Of a stretch of DNA of 64,000 nucleotides, positions 46,674 to 56,243 are shown one piece after another. Origin of the DNA: Ramlibacter sp. Leaf400. Its GTDB lineage: Bacteria > Pseudomonadota > Gammaproteobacteria > Burkholderiales > Burkholderiaceae_C. Each line of letters starts with the position of its first letter. Within the stretch, counting starts at the first letter, position 1. The DNA is taken from positions 249,198-313,197 of the forward strand of contig NZ_LMQL01000001.1 of the NCBI RefSeq assembly GCF_001424545.1. The letters are read 5' to 3'. The notes beneath the pieces are model-generated. The model was not told the DNA's origin and made no database searches. It was given only the letters and a program-made list of their open reading frames with translations. A program made the translations under genes and the position numbers.

Positions 46674-47707
46674 CAGGGCCGGACGCCGGCATCGCCGGCC
46701 GGGTGGTGCGCTGGCACGCCAGCCACGGCCGCAGCAGCCTGCCCTGGCAGAACACCCGCGATCCGTACCGCGTCTGGCTGTCGGAGATCATGCTCCAGCA
46801 GACCCAGGTGAGCACCGTGCTGGGCTACTACCAGCGCTTCCTCGACCGCTTCCCCGATGTCGCCCGCCTGGCGGCGGCTTCGCTGGACGACGTGCTGGCG
46901 CTGTGGAGCGGCCTGGGCTACTACTCCCGCGCGCGCAACCTGCACGCCTGCGCCCGCGCGGTGGTCCAGGAGCACGGCGGATGTTTTCCGGCGTCCGCGG
47001 CGCAGCTGGAGAAGCTGCCGGGCATCGGCCGGTCCACCGCCGCCGCGATCGCCGCCTTCTGCTGGGACGAGCGCGCCGCCATCCTCGACGGCAACGTCAA
47101 GCGCGTGCTGACGCGGGTGCTGGCCTTCGGCGACGACCTGTCCCAGCCCGCGGCCGAGCGGGCTCTGTGGAAACGGGCCACGGAGCTGCTGCCGCAGGAG
47201 CCGGCCGACATGCCCGCCTACACGCAGGCCATGATGGACGTGGGCGCGACGGTCTGCCTGGCGCGCAATCCCAGCTGCCTGATCTGCCCGCTGGCGCCGG
47301 TGTGCGAGGCGCGCAAGCTCCAGACGCCGCTGGCCTTCCCGGTGAAGACGCGCAAGACGCGCCGCACGGCGCAGTCGCTCTGGCTGCTGCGGGCGCAGGA
47401 TCGCCAGGGCTCGATCTGGCTGGAAAAGCGCCCTACGCCGGGCGTCTGGGCCGGCCTGTACTGCCTGCCGGTGTTCGACTCGCGCGAGGCGCTGGCCGCC
47501 GCGCTGCCCGCCCGCGCACGGGACAAGCTGCAGGACGGGCCCGCCTTCCTGCACGTGCTGACCCACAAGGACCTGTACCTGCACCCCGTCACGGTGGACC
47601 TGGCGACTTCCGCCCTGGATCGCCCGGAAGGCCAGTGGTTCGGCAGCGGGCAGTGGCCCCGGCTGGGCCTGCCGGCGCCGGTGCGCAAGCTGCTCGCGGA
47701 AGGCTAG
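46670..47707 (+). CDS. mutY: A/G-specific adenine glycosylase
   Basis: A 345-aa HhH-GPD glycosylase that removes adenine mispaired with 8-oxoG. The catalytic Glu is in [10 protein letters not shown], the helix-hairpin-helix is [12 protein letters not shown], the catalytic Asp is in [10 protein letters not shown], and the 4Fe-4S ligands are in [17 protein letters not shown]. The C-terminal NUDIX-like 8-oxoG recognition domain is present (from about residue 235). Overlaps the dynamin-like gene (ATGA). Its TAG shares CTAG with rapZ. Confidence 0.96.
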   Translation: MTGPDAGIAGRVVRWHASHGRSSLPWQNTRDPYRVWLSEIMLQQTQVSTVLGYYQRFLDRFPDVARLAAASLDDVLALWSGLGYYSRARNLHACARAVVQEHGGCFPASAAQLEKLPGIGRSTAAAIAAFCWDERAAILDGNVKRVLTRVLAFGDDLSQPAAERALWKRATELLPQEPADMPAYTQAMMDVGATVCLARNPSCLICPLAPVCEARKLQTPLAFPVKTRKTRRTAQSLWLLRAQDRQGSIWLEKRPTPGVWAGLYCLPVFDSREALAAALPARARDKLQDGPAFLHVLTHKDLYLHPVTVDLATSALDRPEGQWFGSGQWPRLGLPAPVRKLLAEG

Positions 47708-48582
47708 CGGTCGAGTTCGCGGTGGCGCTTGAGCGTCGTCCACCGCTGGCCGAAGGAAGCCGCCAGGCGCTCCACCAGGTACACCGAGCGGTGCTGCCCG
47801 CCGGTGCAGCCGACCGCCACCGTCACGTAGCTGCGGTGGTCGCGCGCCAGCGGCTCCAGCCACTGCTTCAGGAAGCCCTCGATCGACTCGAACATCTGGT
47901 CGACGCCCGCCTGGGCCCGCAGGTAGTCGACCACGGGCTGGTCCAGCCCGGTGAGGTCGCGCAGGGCCGGTTCGTAGTGCGGGTTGGGCAGCATGCGCAC
48001 GTCGAACACGTAATCGGCGTCGACCGGGATGCCGCGCTTGAACGCGAACGATTCGAACACCAGCGTGAGCTGGCTGTCCGGGGCGGACAGAAGCGACTTC
48101 ACCTGGGCCTGCAGCTGCGCGGGGCGGATGGTGCTGCTGTCGATGACGTGGGCCTGCTCGCGCAGGTCGGCCAGCAGTTCCCGCTCCAGCTCGATGGCGT
48201 CGACCAGGGCGCGCTGGCGGATCAGCGGATCGACCTCCTCGGCGGCGGGCTGCTGCGACAGCGGATGGCGCCGGCGTGTCTCGGAGAAGCGCCGCACCAG
48301 CGTGTCGGTGGTGGAGTCCAGGAACAGTGACCGGATGCGCACGCCCTGAGCGGCCAGCTCGCGCAGCTGCGCCGGCACCTGCGGCAGCGACGTTGCGCTG
48401 CGCACGTCCATGGCGATGGCCACGTGCTTGCCCTTGTTGGCCTGCTCCAGCGCCACGAAGGACAGCAGCAGCTCGGGCGGCAGGTTGTCGACGCAGTAGT
48501 AGCCGGCATCCTCCAGCGCGCGCAGCGCCACGGACTTGCCCGAGCCGGACATGCCGGTGATGAGGACCAGGTCCAGGCTCAT
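47704..48582 (-). CDS. rapZ: RNase adapter protein RapZ
   Basis: A 292-aa protein with N-terminal Walker A GMSGSGKS and a C-terminal domain with [10 protein letters not shown], both typical of RapZ/YvcJ. In E. coli RapZ binds sRNA GlmZ and delivers it to RNase E, and it senses glucosamine-6-phosphate; whether betaproteobacteria have GlmZ is doubtful, so a nucleotide-binding regulatory role is safer. Overlaps recN by 4 bases. Confidence 0.94.
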   Translation of the reverse strand: MSLDLVLITGMSGSGKSVALRALEDAGYYCVDNLPPELLLSFVALEQANKGKHVAIAMDVRSATSLPQVPAQLRELAAQGVRIRSLFLDSTTDTLVRRFSETRRRHPLSQQPAAEEVDPLIRQRALVDAIELERELLADLREQAHVIDSSTIRPAQLQAQVKSLLSAPDSQLTLVFESFAFKRGIPVDADYVFDVRMLPNPHYEPALRDLTGLDQPVVDYLRAQAGVDQMFESIEGFLKQWLEPLARDHRSYVTVAVGCTGGQHRSVYLVERLAASFGQRWTTLKRHRELDR

Positions 48583-50231
48583 GCCGCCGCGCTGCCCAGC
48601 ATTTCCTTGGCGTGCGCCAGCGTCGTGCCCGACAGGCGCTCGCCGCCCAGCATGCGGGCGACCTCGGCCACCCGTTGCTCGCCCTGCACCGGCTCGACGG
48701 TGCTGGTGGTGCCGGCCTTGTCGGCGCGCTTGGACACCACCAGGTGGTGGTCGGCGCAGGCCGCCACCTGCGGCAGGTGCGTGACGGCCAGCACCTGGCG
48801 GTCGCGGCCCAGCTGTTTCATCAGGCGCCCGACGGTCTCGGCCACGGCGCCGCCGACGCCCGCATCCACCTCGTCGAAGATCAGCGTCTGCGCGGTGCCC
48901 AGGCGGCTGGTCGTCACCGCGATCGCCAGCGCGATGCGCGAGAGCTCGCCGCCCGAAGCGACCTTGCCCACCGGCCGCGGCGTGGCGCCGGGATGGCCCG
49001 CCACCATGAAACTGACTTCGTCCAGGCCTGAAGCGGACGGCTGCGGCAGCGGCTGCAAGCCCACCTCGAACCTGCCGCCCTGCATGCCCAGCCCCTGCAT
49101 CGCCTGGGTGATCGCCGTGGCCAGCTTTGGCGCCGCCTTGGCGCGGGCCTTGGACAGCGCCGTGGCTTGCGCCGTGTAGGCGCGGCCCTGCTCCTTCTCG
49201 GCGGCCTCCAGCGCGGCCAGGTCGGCCGAGGCGTCGAGCCGCTCCAGCTCCTGACGCCAGCCGGCCAGCAGGGCCGGCAGTTCCGCCGGCGTGCGCTTGT
49301 AGCGGCGGGCCAGCGACAGCCACAGGGCCATGCGCTCGTCGAGTTCGGCCAGCCGGTCCGGGTCCAGGTCGGTCTTGCGCAGGTAGGTGTGCAGCGAATG
49401 CGCGGCGTCCTCGGCCTGGGCCAGCGCGGAAGCCAGCACTTCGGCCAGGGACTGGAACTCGGGCTCGAGCTGCTCCTGCGCCTGCAGCAGCGTTTGTGCC
49501 TGCGACAGCGATGCCGTGGCGCCGGCGTCCTCGCCTTCCAGCGCCTGCAGGGCGTTGCGCGCCGCATCGAGCAGGGCCTGCGCATGAGACAGGCGCGTGT
49601 GGTTGGTGTTGAGCTCTTCCCACTCGTCGGCGCCCGGTGCGAGCTTGTCCAGCTCGCCGATCTGCCAGGCCAGGCGCTCGCGTTCGCGCTGCAGCGTGTC
49701 CTGCGCCTCGCGGGCCTGCACCAGGGTCTTCTGCGCCGCGCGCCAGGCGTCCCAGGCCTGCTGCACGGAGTTGCCGGTGACGCCGGCATAAGCGTCCAGC
49801 AGCGCGCGCACCGAGTCGGGCCGCGTCAGGCTCTGCCAGGCGTGCTGGCCGTGGATGTCCACCAGCTGCTCGCCGGCCTCGCGCAACTGCGCGGCGGTGG
49901 CGGGGCTGCCGTTGATCCAGGCGCGGCTCTTGCCCTGGCTGTCGATGCTCCGCCGCAGCAACAGGGTGTCGCCGCCTTCGAAGCCGGCTTCCTCCAGCCA
50001 GGGGGCGAGCGTCGCGGGCAGGTCGAACTCCGCGCTGATGTCGGTGCGGGCCGCGCCTTCGCGCACCACGCCCGCATCGGAGCGCGCGCCCAGCGCCAGC
50101 TGCAGCGCGTCGACCAGGATGGACTTGCCCGCACCGGTCTCGCCGGTGAGGACGGAGAACCCGTCGCCGGGCTCCAGCTCGAGTTCCCGCACGATCACGA
50201 AATCTCGCAGGGCGATGCGCTTGAGAGTCAT
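48579..50231 (-). CDS. recN: DNA repair protein RecN
   Basis: A 550-aa SMC-like ATPase that acts early in double-strand break repair. Walker A is [16 protein letters not shown], the signature [12 protein letters not shown] and Walker [13 protein letters not shown]; two coiled coils flank a central globular part (about residues 150-350). The start region, including ribosome-binding site GGAGG and the ATG, is the end of a 66-bp repeat shared with the ctaA start. Confidence 0.96.
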   Translation of the reverse strand: MTLKRIALRDFVIVRELELEPGDGFSVLTGETGAGKSILVDALQLALGARSDAGVVREGAARTDISAEFDLPATLAPWLEEAGFEGGDTLLLRRSIDSQGKSRAWINGSPATAAQLREAGEQLVDIHGQHAWQSLTRPDSVRALLDAYAGVTGNSVQQAWDAWRAAQKTLVQAREAQDTLQRERERLAWQIGELDKLAPGADEWEELNTNHTRLSHAQALLDAARNALQALEGEDAGATASLSQAQTLLQAQEQLEPEFQSLAEVLASALAQAEDAAHSLHTYLRKTDLDPDRLAELDERMALWLSLARRYKRTPAELPALLAGWRQELERLDASADLAALEAAEKEQGRAYTAQATALSKARAKAAPKLATAITQAMQGLGMQGGRFEVGLQPLPQPSASGLDEVSFMVAGHPGATPRPVGKVASGGELSRIALAIAVTTSRLGTAQTLIFDEVDAGVGGAVAETVGRLMKQLGRDRQVLAVTHLPQVAACADHHLVVSKRADKAGTTSTVEPVQGEQRVAEVARMLGGERLSGTTLAHAKEMLGSAAA

Positions 50232-50293
50232 TGAATCACCTCCGCGCTGCGCGCTGCGGTGCGAGCCCCTTCGGGCGGCCGGGCGGGGCTCAC
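50228..50293 (-). repeat. 66-bp stop-to-start spacer repeat, copy 2
   Basis: On the minus strand it begins one base before the TGA of nadK and ends one base after the ATG of recN. 59 of 66 positions are identical to 14648-14713. The first 39 bases after the initial mismatch, including GAGCCCC...GGGGCTC and CGCACCGCAG, are identical. CGGAGGT serves as the recN ribosome-binding site. Confidence 0.9.
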
Positions 50294-51180
50294 GATCCTC
50301 CCTCGTTCCAGTGCAGCTTCCTGCGCAGGGTGTCGTAGTAGCTCCAGCCGCGCGGGTGCAGGAAGCGCACCTGGTGCTGCGAGCGCTTGACCAGGATGCG
50401 GTCGCCGTGCAGCAGCGAGGCCAGCGACTGCATGTCGAAATTGGCGCTGGCGTCGCGTCCCGCAACCAGCTCGATGGCGATCTCCACCGAATCGGGGATC
50501 ACGATCGGCCGGTTGGACAGCGTGTGCGGCGCGATCGGCACCAGCGCCCACACGGGGTTGCCCGGATGCAGCAGCGGGCCGCCGGCGGACAGCGCGTAGG
50601 CGGTGGACCCGGTGGGCGTAGCCACGATCAGGCCGTCGGCGCGCTGGTTGGCGACGAAGTGGCCATCGACCTCCACCCGCAGTTCGACCATGCCGGAGGT
50701 GGCGCCGCGGTTGACCACCACGTCGTTCATGGCCTGGGCCTTGAACACGCAGTGGCCGTCGCGCACCACCTGCGCGAGCATCAGGCCGCGGCGGTCTTCT
50801 TCGTACTCTCCACGCAACATGGGGCCGAGCACGTCGCGGTAGCCTTCCAGCCGGATGTCGGTGACGAAACCCAGGCGCCCCTGGTTGACGCCGACAAGCG
50901 GCACGCCGAAGCGGGCCATCTGCCGGCCGATGCCCAGCATGGTGCCGTCGCCGCCCACCACCAGGCCCAGGTCGCATTGCGCGCCGATGGCCTGCACGTC
51001 AAGAACCGTGTAACCGACGATCCCGCAGGTGCTGGCCGTGTCATGCTCGATGGCCACGTCGCAGCCTTCGGAGACCAGGAACTGGGCAATGTCCTCCAGC
51101 GCCGCACGGCTGCTGGCAGCCGCCGCGCCGCCGGCGTGGTACTTGCCTATCAGCGCAACCTGGCGGAACCGAGTGCTCAT
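50290..51180 (-). CDS. nadK: NAD kinase
   Basis: A 296-aa enzyme that phosphorylates NAD to NADP. Motifs are [12 protein letters not shown] (catalytic Asp in GGDGT), [11 protein letters not shown] and [17 protein letters not shown]. It is divergent from hrcA with 44 bp between starts. TAATTT ends 6 bases before the ATG and no Shine-Dalgarno is seen, so the mRNA may be leaderless. Confidence 0.96.
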   Translation of the reverse strand: MSTRFRQVALIGKYHAGGAAAASSRAALEDIAQFLVSEGCDVAIEHDTASTCGIVGYTVLDVQAIGAQCDLGLVVGGDGTMLGIGRQMARFGVPLVGVNQGRLGFVTDIRLEGYRDVLGPMLRGEYEEDRRGLMLAQVVRDGHCVFKAQAMNDVVVNRGATSGMVELRVEVDGHFVANQRADGLIVATPTGSTAYALSAGGPLLHPGNPVWALVPIAPHTLSNRPIVIPDSVEIAIELVAGRDASANFDMQSLASLLHGDRILVKRSQHQVRFLHPRGWSYYDTLRRKLHWNEGGS

Positions 51181-51186
51181 CGAGGC

Positions 51187-51192
51187 AAATTA
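51187..51192 (-). promoter_or_regulatory. Candidate -10 element (TAATTT) of nadK
   Basis: Separated by GCCTCG from the ATG at 51180. It is in an AT-rich patch of the nadK/hrcA divergent gap; no CIRCE-like repeat is present here. Confidence 0.4.
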
Positions 51193-51224
51193 CATCATTA
51201 AAATTCATCGGAGGCCTCCGCACC

Positions 51225-52229
51225 ATGCTCGATGACCGTGCCAAGTTGTTGTTGAAAGCTCTGGTCGAGCGCTATATCGCCGAAGGGCAGCCGGTGGGAT
51301 CGCGCACGCTGTCGCGGGCGTCGGGCCTGGAACTCTCGCCCGCCACCATCCGCAACGTGATGTCGGACCTCGAGGACCTGGGGCTGATCGCCAGCCCGCA
51401 CACCTCGGCCGGCCGCATCCCCACCGCGCGCGGCTACCGCCTGTTCGTGGACACCATGCTCACCGCGCAGCGCGAGCACCTGGCCGCGCCCAGCCTGCCG
51501 CCCGACCAGCCGCAGCGCGTGATCGCCAACGCCGCCCAGCTGCTGTCCAACCTGTCGCACTTCGTCGGCGTGGTGATGGCGCCGCGCCGCACGTCGGTGT
51601 TCCGCCACATCGAATTCCTGCGGCTGTCCGAGCGGCGCTACCTGGTCATCATCGTCTCGCCGGACGGCGACGTGCAGAACCGGGTGGTGTTCACCGACAG
51701 CGACTACACCCAGCAGCAGCTGGTCGAGGCCGCCAACTTCCTGAATGCCCACTACGCGGGCCTTGCGATCGAGCAGGTGCGCGAGCGCCTGAAGACCGAG
51801 GTCGAGCAGTTGCGCGGCGAGATCGTCCAGCTGATGCACACGGCGGTGGACGCCAGCTCGGAGGCCCTGGAGCAGGCTCAGGGCGAGGTGGTCATCTCCG
51901 GCGAGCGCAACCTGCTGGAGGTGTCGGATTTCTCCAGCGACATGACGCACCTGCGCAAGGCATTCGAGCTGTTCGAGCAGAAGACGCAGCTGATGCGCCT
52001 GCTGGACATCTCCAGCCAGGCCGAGGGCGTGCGCATCTTCATCGGCGGCGAAAGCCAGGTCGTGCCGTTCGAGGAGCTGTCCGTCGTCAGCTCGCCGTAT
52101 GAGGTGGACGGCCAGATCGTCGGCACCCTGGGCGTGATCGGCCCCACCCGCATGCCTTACGACCGGATGATCCAGATCGTGGACATCACGGCCAAGCTGG
52201 TGAGCAACGCGCTGAGCCACCACAAGTGA
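51225..52229 (+). CDS. hrcA: Heat-inducible transcriptional repressor HrcA
   Basis: A 334-aa repressor that binds CIRCE operators. The N-terminal winged helix reads [23 protein letters not shown] and [30 protein letters not shown] (read in parts); the GAF-like and dimerisation parts follow (VVIVS-type core [13 protein letters not shown], then IFIGGES). The visible target in this window is the perfect CIRCE before rpoH at 20961-20987. HrcA folding depends on GroEL, giving feedback. GGAGG-type site upstream; no CIRCE precedes hrcA itself. Confidence 0.96.
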   Translation: MLDDRAKLLLKALVERYIAEGQPVGSRTLSRASGLELSPATIRNVMSDLEDLGLIASPHTSAGRIPTARGYRLFVDTMLTAQREHLAAPSLPPDQPQRVIANAAQLLSNLSHFVGVVMAPRRTSVFRHIEFLRLSERRYLVIIVSPDGDVQNRVVFTDSDYTQQQLVEAANFLNAHYAGLAIEQVRERLKTEVEQLRGEIVQLMHTAVDASSEALEQAQGEVVISGERNLLEVSDFSSDMTHLRKAFELFEQKTQLMRLLDISSQAEGVRIFIGGESQVVPFEELSVVSSPYEVDGQIVGTLGVIGPTRMPYDRMIQIVDITAKLVSNALSHHK

Positions 52230-52237
52230 GATTTGCC

Positions 52238-52264
52238 GTCATCCCCGCGCAAGCGGGGATCCAG
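52238..52264 (+). repeat. REP-like palindromic element, copy 1
   Basis: The stem ATCCCCGC/GCGGGGAT with loop GCAA lies within a 27-base unit that ends in ATCCAG. 24 of 27 bases match a unit in opposite orientation at 62623-62649. It lies between hrcA and the tRNA genes. Confidence 0.75.
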
Positions 52265-52275
52265 TCCCCGATCCC

Positions 52276-52281
52276 TACAAT
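52276..52281 (+). promoter_or_regulatory. Candidate -10 element (TACAAT) upstream of the CAT-anticodon tRNA gene
   Basis: Ends 9 bases before the tRNA 5-prime end. No clear -35; the REP-like hairpin lies just upstream. Confidence 0.4.
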
Positions 52282-52290
52282 TCCCCTCGT

Positions 52291-52367
52291 GGGGCGTTAG
52301 CTCAGTTGGTCAGAGCAGGGGACTCATAATCCCTTGGTCGCTGGTTCAAGTCCAGCACGCCCTACCA
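52291..52367 (+). tRNA. tRNA with CAT anticodon: tRNA-Ile2 (lysidine type) or elongator tRNA-Met
   Basis: 77 nt with encoded CCA. Acceptor GGGGCGT pairs with ACGCCCT (one G-U at the end). The anticodon loop is CTCATAA. The T-arm GCTGG-TTCAAGT-CCAGC and variable region TTGGTC equal those I recall for E. coli tRNA-Ile2 rather than tRNA-Met, so this is probably the minor isoleucine tRNA whose C34 is changed to lysidine by TilS. Automatic tools would call it Met. Confidence 0.85.
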
Positions 52368-52391
52368 CCCCGGCGGGGGTCCTTCCGGACC

Positions 52392-52400
52392 TGCTATACT
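52392..52400 (+). promoter_or_regulatory. Extended -10 promoter (TGC-TATACT) of tRNA-Arg
   Basis: TATACT preceded by TG at the extended -10 position. It ends 10 bases before the tRNA-Arg 5-prime end. Confidence 0.6.
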
Positions 52401-52410
52401 CGCTGGCTTC

Positions 52411-52487
52411 GCGGCTGTAGCTCAGTTGGATAGAGTACTTGGCTACGAACCAAGGGGTCGTGGGTTCGAATCCTGCCAGCCGCGCCA
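52411..52487 (+). tRNA. tRNA-Arg (ACG anticodon)
   Basis: 77 nt with encoded CCA. Acceptor GCGGCTG pairs with CAGCCGC. Anticodon stem TTGG(C)/(A)CCAA with loop containing ACG; A34 would be deaminated to inosine by TadA. The T-arm has GGGTTCGAATCC. Confidence 0.95.
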
Positions 52488-52492
52488 AAAAC

Positions 52493-52525
52493 AAAGGGTC
52501 AGGTCTCTCAGAGGCCTGACCCTTT
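52493..52525. terminator. Bidirectional intrinsic terminator between tRNA-Arg and the M48 gene
   Basis: The stem AAAGGGTCAGG/CCTGACCCTTT has an 11-base loop. A T-run follows on the plus strand (TTTTCTCTT), and on the minus strand TTTGTTTTT, so it can end both the tRNA transcript and the convergent protease operon. Confidence 0.75.
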
Positions 52526-52550
52526 TCTCTTCCCCGCCCCGTTTCCGCGC

Positions 52551-53492
52551 TCAGCGCTGCTGGCGCGCCACCCGCTGCTCGATGCGGACCACCGGCCGGG
52601 CCGTGAAGGCGTCCAGGCGGCTGCCCATGGCCTGGGCGAGCGCGTCCAGCCGGTGCTGCGCCGGCGGGTGGGTGGACAGCGACAGGGCGAACAGCGGGTT
52701 GTCCGGCGCCTGCGTGCGCAGTTGCTGCAGCACGCCGGGCAGGCCGTAGGGGTCGAAGCCGGCCCGGGCGGCGAGCACCACGCCCTGGCGATCGGCGTCG
52801 AACTCGTCCTGCTGGTCCAGGCCGCTGGCATACAGGTTGCGGGCCAGAGACAGCACCTGCTGCGACACCAGCGATCCCACCGCGTTGCCCGTGCGGATCT
52901 GCGAGCCGATCAGCTGCGTGAATGCCCCCGCCCGCGCCTTCTGCCGCAGCGCCTGCAGGTGGTGACGCTCGGTGACGTGGGTGATCTCGTGGGCCAGGAT
53001 GCCGGCGAGTTCCGCCTCGTCCACCCGGTCCAGCAGCCCGCGGGTGACGAACACGAAGCCGCCCGGCGCGGCGAAGGCGTTGAAGCCGGGGTCGTCCAGC
53101 ACCGTGAAGGTCCAGGGCAGTTGGGGCCGGCTCGACTGCAGACCGATCCAGCGGCCCAGCTGGTTGACGTAGCGCTGCAGCGCCTCGTCCGCATGCATGG
53201 GCTTGCTGCCCAGGAGCACGGCCGCGAGCTGGCGGCCGATCTCGATCTCCTTGGCCTCGTCGATCGGGGCGTCCTGCGACAGCAGCGCGACGATGTCGAC
53301 CGCGCCAGGCTGGGACATTGCGGCGGGCGCCGGGGCGGGCGCGAGCAGCGCCCCCAGCGGGTTGGCCGAAGCCTTGCCGGGCTGCGTCGCGTTCAGCAGG
53401 GAGTTCAGGGCGCCCAGGGCGTTGTTCTGCGCGGCGACGGGCGCCAGGGTGAGGGCCAGGCCCGCAGCCACGGTGAGTTGGCGCAGGTTCAT
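52551..53492 (-). CDS. M48 family zinc metalloprotease
   Basis: A 313-aa periplasmic protease. Signal peptide residues 1-21 (ends in PVAAQ). The zinc motif HEITH lies at 168-172 with the third ligand Glu230 in DEFDAD. There is an AP-rich linker at about 40-60. It resembles the BepA/LoiP-like group that controls outer-membrane protein quality, but it lacks BepA TPR repeats. It overlaps the upstream SH3 gene by 4 bases. Confidence 0.92.
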   Translation of the reverse strand: MNLRQLTVAAGLALTLAPVAAQNNALGALNSLLNATQPGKASANPLGALLAPAPAPAAMSQPGAVDIVALLSQDAPIDEAKEIEIGRQLAAVLLGSKPMHADEALQRYVNQLGRWIGLQSSRPQLPWTFTVLDDPGFNAFAAPGGFVFVTRGLLDRVDEAELAGILAHEITHVTERHHLQALRQKARAGAFTQLIGSQIRTGNAVGSLVSQQVLSLARNLYASGLDQQDEFDADRQGVVLAARAGFDPYGLPGVLQQLRTQAPDNPLFALSLSTHPPAQHRLDALAQAMGSRLDAFTARPVVRIEQRVARQQR

Positions 53493-54052
53493 TGCTGTGC
53501 TCCCGGGTTTGCGGACGCAGGTCGCGGCGGCGCGGGAAGGGGGTCGACCGATTGCGGCGCCAGCCCCGCATCGCGGGCGAACTGGCGCGCCTGCGGCTCG
53601 GTGGCGCGCAGCGCTTCCATCCGCGTGACGGCAGCCGTGTCCGGTTGCGCCTGGGCGAGGTCCTGCGCACCCAGACCGCGGATGCCGACGGCGGAGGTCG
53701 AGACGGTGGTCGGGGACGGCTTGCCGAAGAGCCCTGTCACGCCGCGCAGCAGGCCCGAGGCGCCGCCCGACGAGGCCGCCGCGCTGCCGGGCGTTCCCAG
53801 ATCGAACAGGTGCACCCAGCCCACGAGACCCGCGGTGGTCCGCACGCGCACCCACGGCCCCTGGCGGTCGGCCATCCGTGTCACCGATGAATCGGCCTGG
53901 AGCGCAGCGAGGCTTCGGCTCGCGCCGGGCTGCTCGCGCAGTTCGGTGGCCTGCTTCACCACGACGGTTTCTTCTTGAGGCTGGGCGAGGACCACCCCGC
54001 AGGCCATCAGCCAAGCCAGGGCCACAGCGGCCCTGCCGAGTTGCGTGCTCAT
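53489..54052 (-). CDS. Secreted SH3-domain protein
   Basis: A 187-aa protein: signal peptide (residues 1-25, ends in VVLAQ), then a bacterial SH3-like domain (TELREQPGASRSLAAL..., PWVRVRTTAGLVGWVHLFDLG, read in parts), then a low-complexity Ala/Pro tail. SH3 domains of this kind bind cell-wall peptides. ATG 54052 follows GGGGAAA. It is coupled to the M48 protease, so it may target or regulate the protease. Confidence 0.82.
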   Translation of the reverse strand: MSTQLGRAAVALAWLMACGVVLAQPQEETVVVKQATELREQPGASRSLAALQADSSVTRMADRQGPWVRVRTTAGLVGWVHLFDLGTPGSAAASSGGASGLLRGVTGLFGKPSPTTVSTSAVGIRGLGAQDLAQAQPDTAAVTRMEALRATEPQARQFARDAGLAPQSVDPLPAPPRPASANPGAQQ

Positions 54053-54307
54053 CGATCGTTTCCCCAAGAGGTCAGCAGATGCGGCAATTCTAAGAAGCTC
54101 AACCGTGAGCCGCGTGGCGTGGAATCCACCGCCGAGTCAACGCTGTCCTACAGGCGCACCTCGCCGTCTCCGACAGGCTTCGCGAAAACGTGCTTCTTAC
54201 ATTCGATGCGTCGTGAAAGATTTGCTTACGTACGGTCCAGCTACCCCGCTTGCGCTGAGCGGGCGGGCGGCAGTCCGATGCGGCGTCGCCGACGGAGGGA
54301 AAACACC
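54053..54307. other. 255-bp divergent intergenic region
   Basis: Between the SH3 gene and the GAF-GGDEF-EAL gene. It is noticeably less GC-rich than the coding sequence and contains several AT-rich patches (TTCTTACATTCG near 54195, GATTTGCTTACG near 54224) that could be promoter elements. No ORF, tRNA or terminator was recognised. Confidence 0.5.
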
Positions 54308-56191
54308 ATGATGGAACTCGTCACCGGGCCCGAACAGTCCTGGCGCCGCTTCGCCTGGGCCGCGCCGCTGGTGCGGCGCGGCGAGCCGCTCTCTCCCGAC
54401 CAGCTGGCCATGCTCCACGCCGCGCCACCGTTGCCGCACGACGAGACCGAGCGGCTGTCCGACCTGCGCGAGTACTCGGTCCTCGACGGCGAGGCTTGCG
54501 CGGACTTCGATGCCCTGGTCGAGCTGGCCGCCGCGACCTGCGGCGCGCCCATGGCCGCGCTGAGCTTCGTGGACGGCGCGCGCCAGCGCTACACCGCGCG
54601 CGTGGGCATCCCGGTGGCCGAGGTGGGTCGCAACGCGGGGCTGTGCGCGCGGGCCATCCTCGCGACCGAACCGGTGCTGGAAGTGCCCGACACGTCGCGG
54701 GTGGCCTGGTTCTCTCCCGGCCTGCACGGCCCCGACGGCCTGCCGGTGCGCTTCTACGCCGGCGCGCCGCTGCGCACCCGGGATGGCAGCGCGATCGGCA
54801 CGCTGTGCGTCATGGACCAGGTGCCGCGGCGGCTCACCGATGCGCAACGCACGGCCCTGGAGCGCATCGCGCGCGCCGCCTGCACCCAGCTGTCCCTGCG
54901 CCGCCAGTTGCGGCTGGCCACGCAGACCGACCGCCTCACCGGGCTGCCCAACTGGCTGCATTTCGAGTCGGAGTTCGAGGCCCTCAAGCCGCGCAGCGGG
55001 ATCGCCTGCTTCGTGCGCCTCAAGGCGCTCACGCACATCAGCACCGCGCACGGCTTCCGGGTGGCGGATTCGCTGGTGCAGCAGACCGCGGCCCGCCTGC
55101 GCGCCATCGCGGCCGGCGGGGCGTTCATCGGCCGCATCAAGCGCGGCCTGTTCCTGCTCTTCTTCCCGGACATGGAGCCCGAGTCCTTCCGCCTCAAGGC
55201 GCAGCTGATCGCCGCGCAGCTGCAGGCGCCGTACATGGTGAACGACCTCACCCTGGTCTGCCCCGTGCACCTGGGTTTTGCCGCCCATCCGCGCGACGGC
55301 GCCACCCTCGACGAGGTGGTGAACGCGGCCGACGCCGCCCTGCAGCTGGCGATCGAGCGCGACGAGCCCACGGCCTTCTTCGACAAGTCGGTGGACTGCG
55401 CCACCACGAGCACCCATTACCGGCTCGAGCCGCAACTGCGCAACGCGCTCGTCCACGACGAGTTCGTCAACTACTACCAGCCCAAGGTGGATCTCGCGAC
55501 CGGCCGCATCCAGGGCGTTGAGGCGCTGATCCGCTGGGTGCATCCGCAGCGCGGGCTGGTGCCGCCCTCGGAGTTCGTTCCCGCGCTGGAGGCGACCGGC
55601 CTGATCCGCGACGTGGGCCGAAGCATCCTGGAGCGCGCGGTCGCCGACTGGCGGCGCTGGCGCGACGCCGGCCTGCCCGCGCCACGCATAGCCGTGAACG
55701 TGGCGGCCGCGCAGCTGCGCGACGGCGACCTGGTGCGCCACCTGCGCGAGGCGCTCGACGCCATCGGCGGCAACCCCGCCGCGTTGTCCATCGAGGTCAC
55801 GGAGAGCGTGCTGATCGGCAACCTGGAACGGGCCATCGAGGTGCTCACGCAGGTGCGCGAATTGGGCCTGCCGGTGGCGATCGACGACTTCGGCACCGGC
55901 TACTCCTCGCTCGCCTACCTCGTCACGCTGCCGGTGGACGAGGTGAAGATCGACCGCGCCTTCACCCGCAAGATCGGCACCGACTCGGCCTACCGCGACA
56001 TCGTCGGCACCTGCGTCAACCTGGCCCGCAACCTGCGGCTGCGCGTGGTGGCCGAAGGGGTGGAGACGCAGGAGCAGGCCCGCGTCCTGCGCGCGCTGCG
56101 CTGCGACCTGGCCCAAGGCTTCCTCTACAGCCCGCCGGTTCCCGCCGAGGAGCTCGCCCAACTGCTGAGCTCTTCCGCACCCGCGTGGTGA
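54308..56191 (+). CDS. GAF / degenerate-GGDEF / EAL protein (probable c-di-GMP phosphodiesterase)
   Basis: A 627-aa cytosolic protein; GGAGG lies upstream of the ATG. A GAF sensor (about residues 55-195) is followed by a GGDEF-fold domain whose active-site loop reads KRGLF (about 278-282), so cyclase activity is lost. The EAL domain (about 375-620) is intact: EAL at 405-407, TESVL, DDFGTGYSSL, KIDRAF and AEGVET. The protein should cleave c-di-GMP, with the dead GGDEF possibly sensing GTP. It is followed 52 bp later by a second c-di-GMP enzyme. Confidence 0.9.
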   Translation: MMELVTGPEQSWRRFAWAAPLVRRGEPLSPDQLAMLHAAPPLPHDETERLSDLREYSVLDGEACADFDALVELAAATCGAPMAALSFVDGARQRYTARVGIPVAEVGRNAGLCARAILATEPVLEVPDTSRVAWFSPGLHGPDGLPVRFYAGAPLRTRDGSAIGTLCVMDQVPRRLTDAQRTALERIARAACTQLSLRRQLRLATQTDRLTGLPNWLHFESEFEALKPRSGIACFVRLKALTHISTAHGFRVADSLVQQTAARLRAIAAGGAFIGRIKRGLFLLFFPDMEPESFRLKAQLIAAQLQAPYMVNDLTLVCPVHLGFAAHPRDGATLDEVVNAADAALQLAIERDEPTAFFDKSVDCATTSTHYRLEPQLRNALVHDEFVNYYQPKVDLATGRIQGVEALIRWVHPQRGLVPPSEFVPALEATGLIRDVGRSILERAVADWRRWRDAGLPAPRIAVNVAAAQLRDGDLVRHLREALDAIGGNPAALSIEVTESVLIGNLERAIEVLTQVRELGLPVAIDDFGTGYSSLAYLVTLPVDEVKIDRAFTRKIGTDSAYRDIVGTCVNLARNLRLRVVAEGVETQEQARVLRALRCDLAQGFLYSPPVPAEELAQLLSSSAPAW

Positions 56192-56243
56192 GGCGCCATT
56201 GGCCTGCGCCGTCGGGTAGGACCGCGCCTACCGGGTGGACTGG

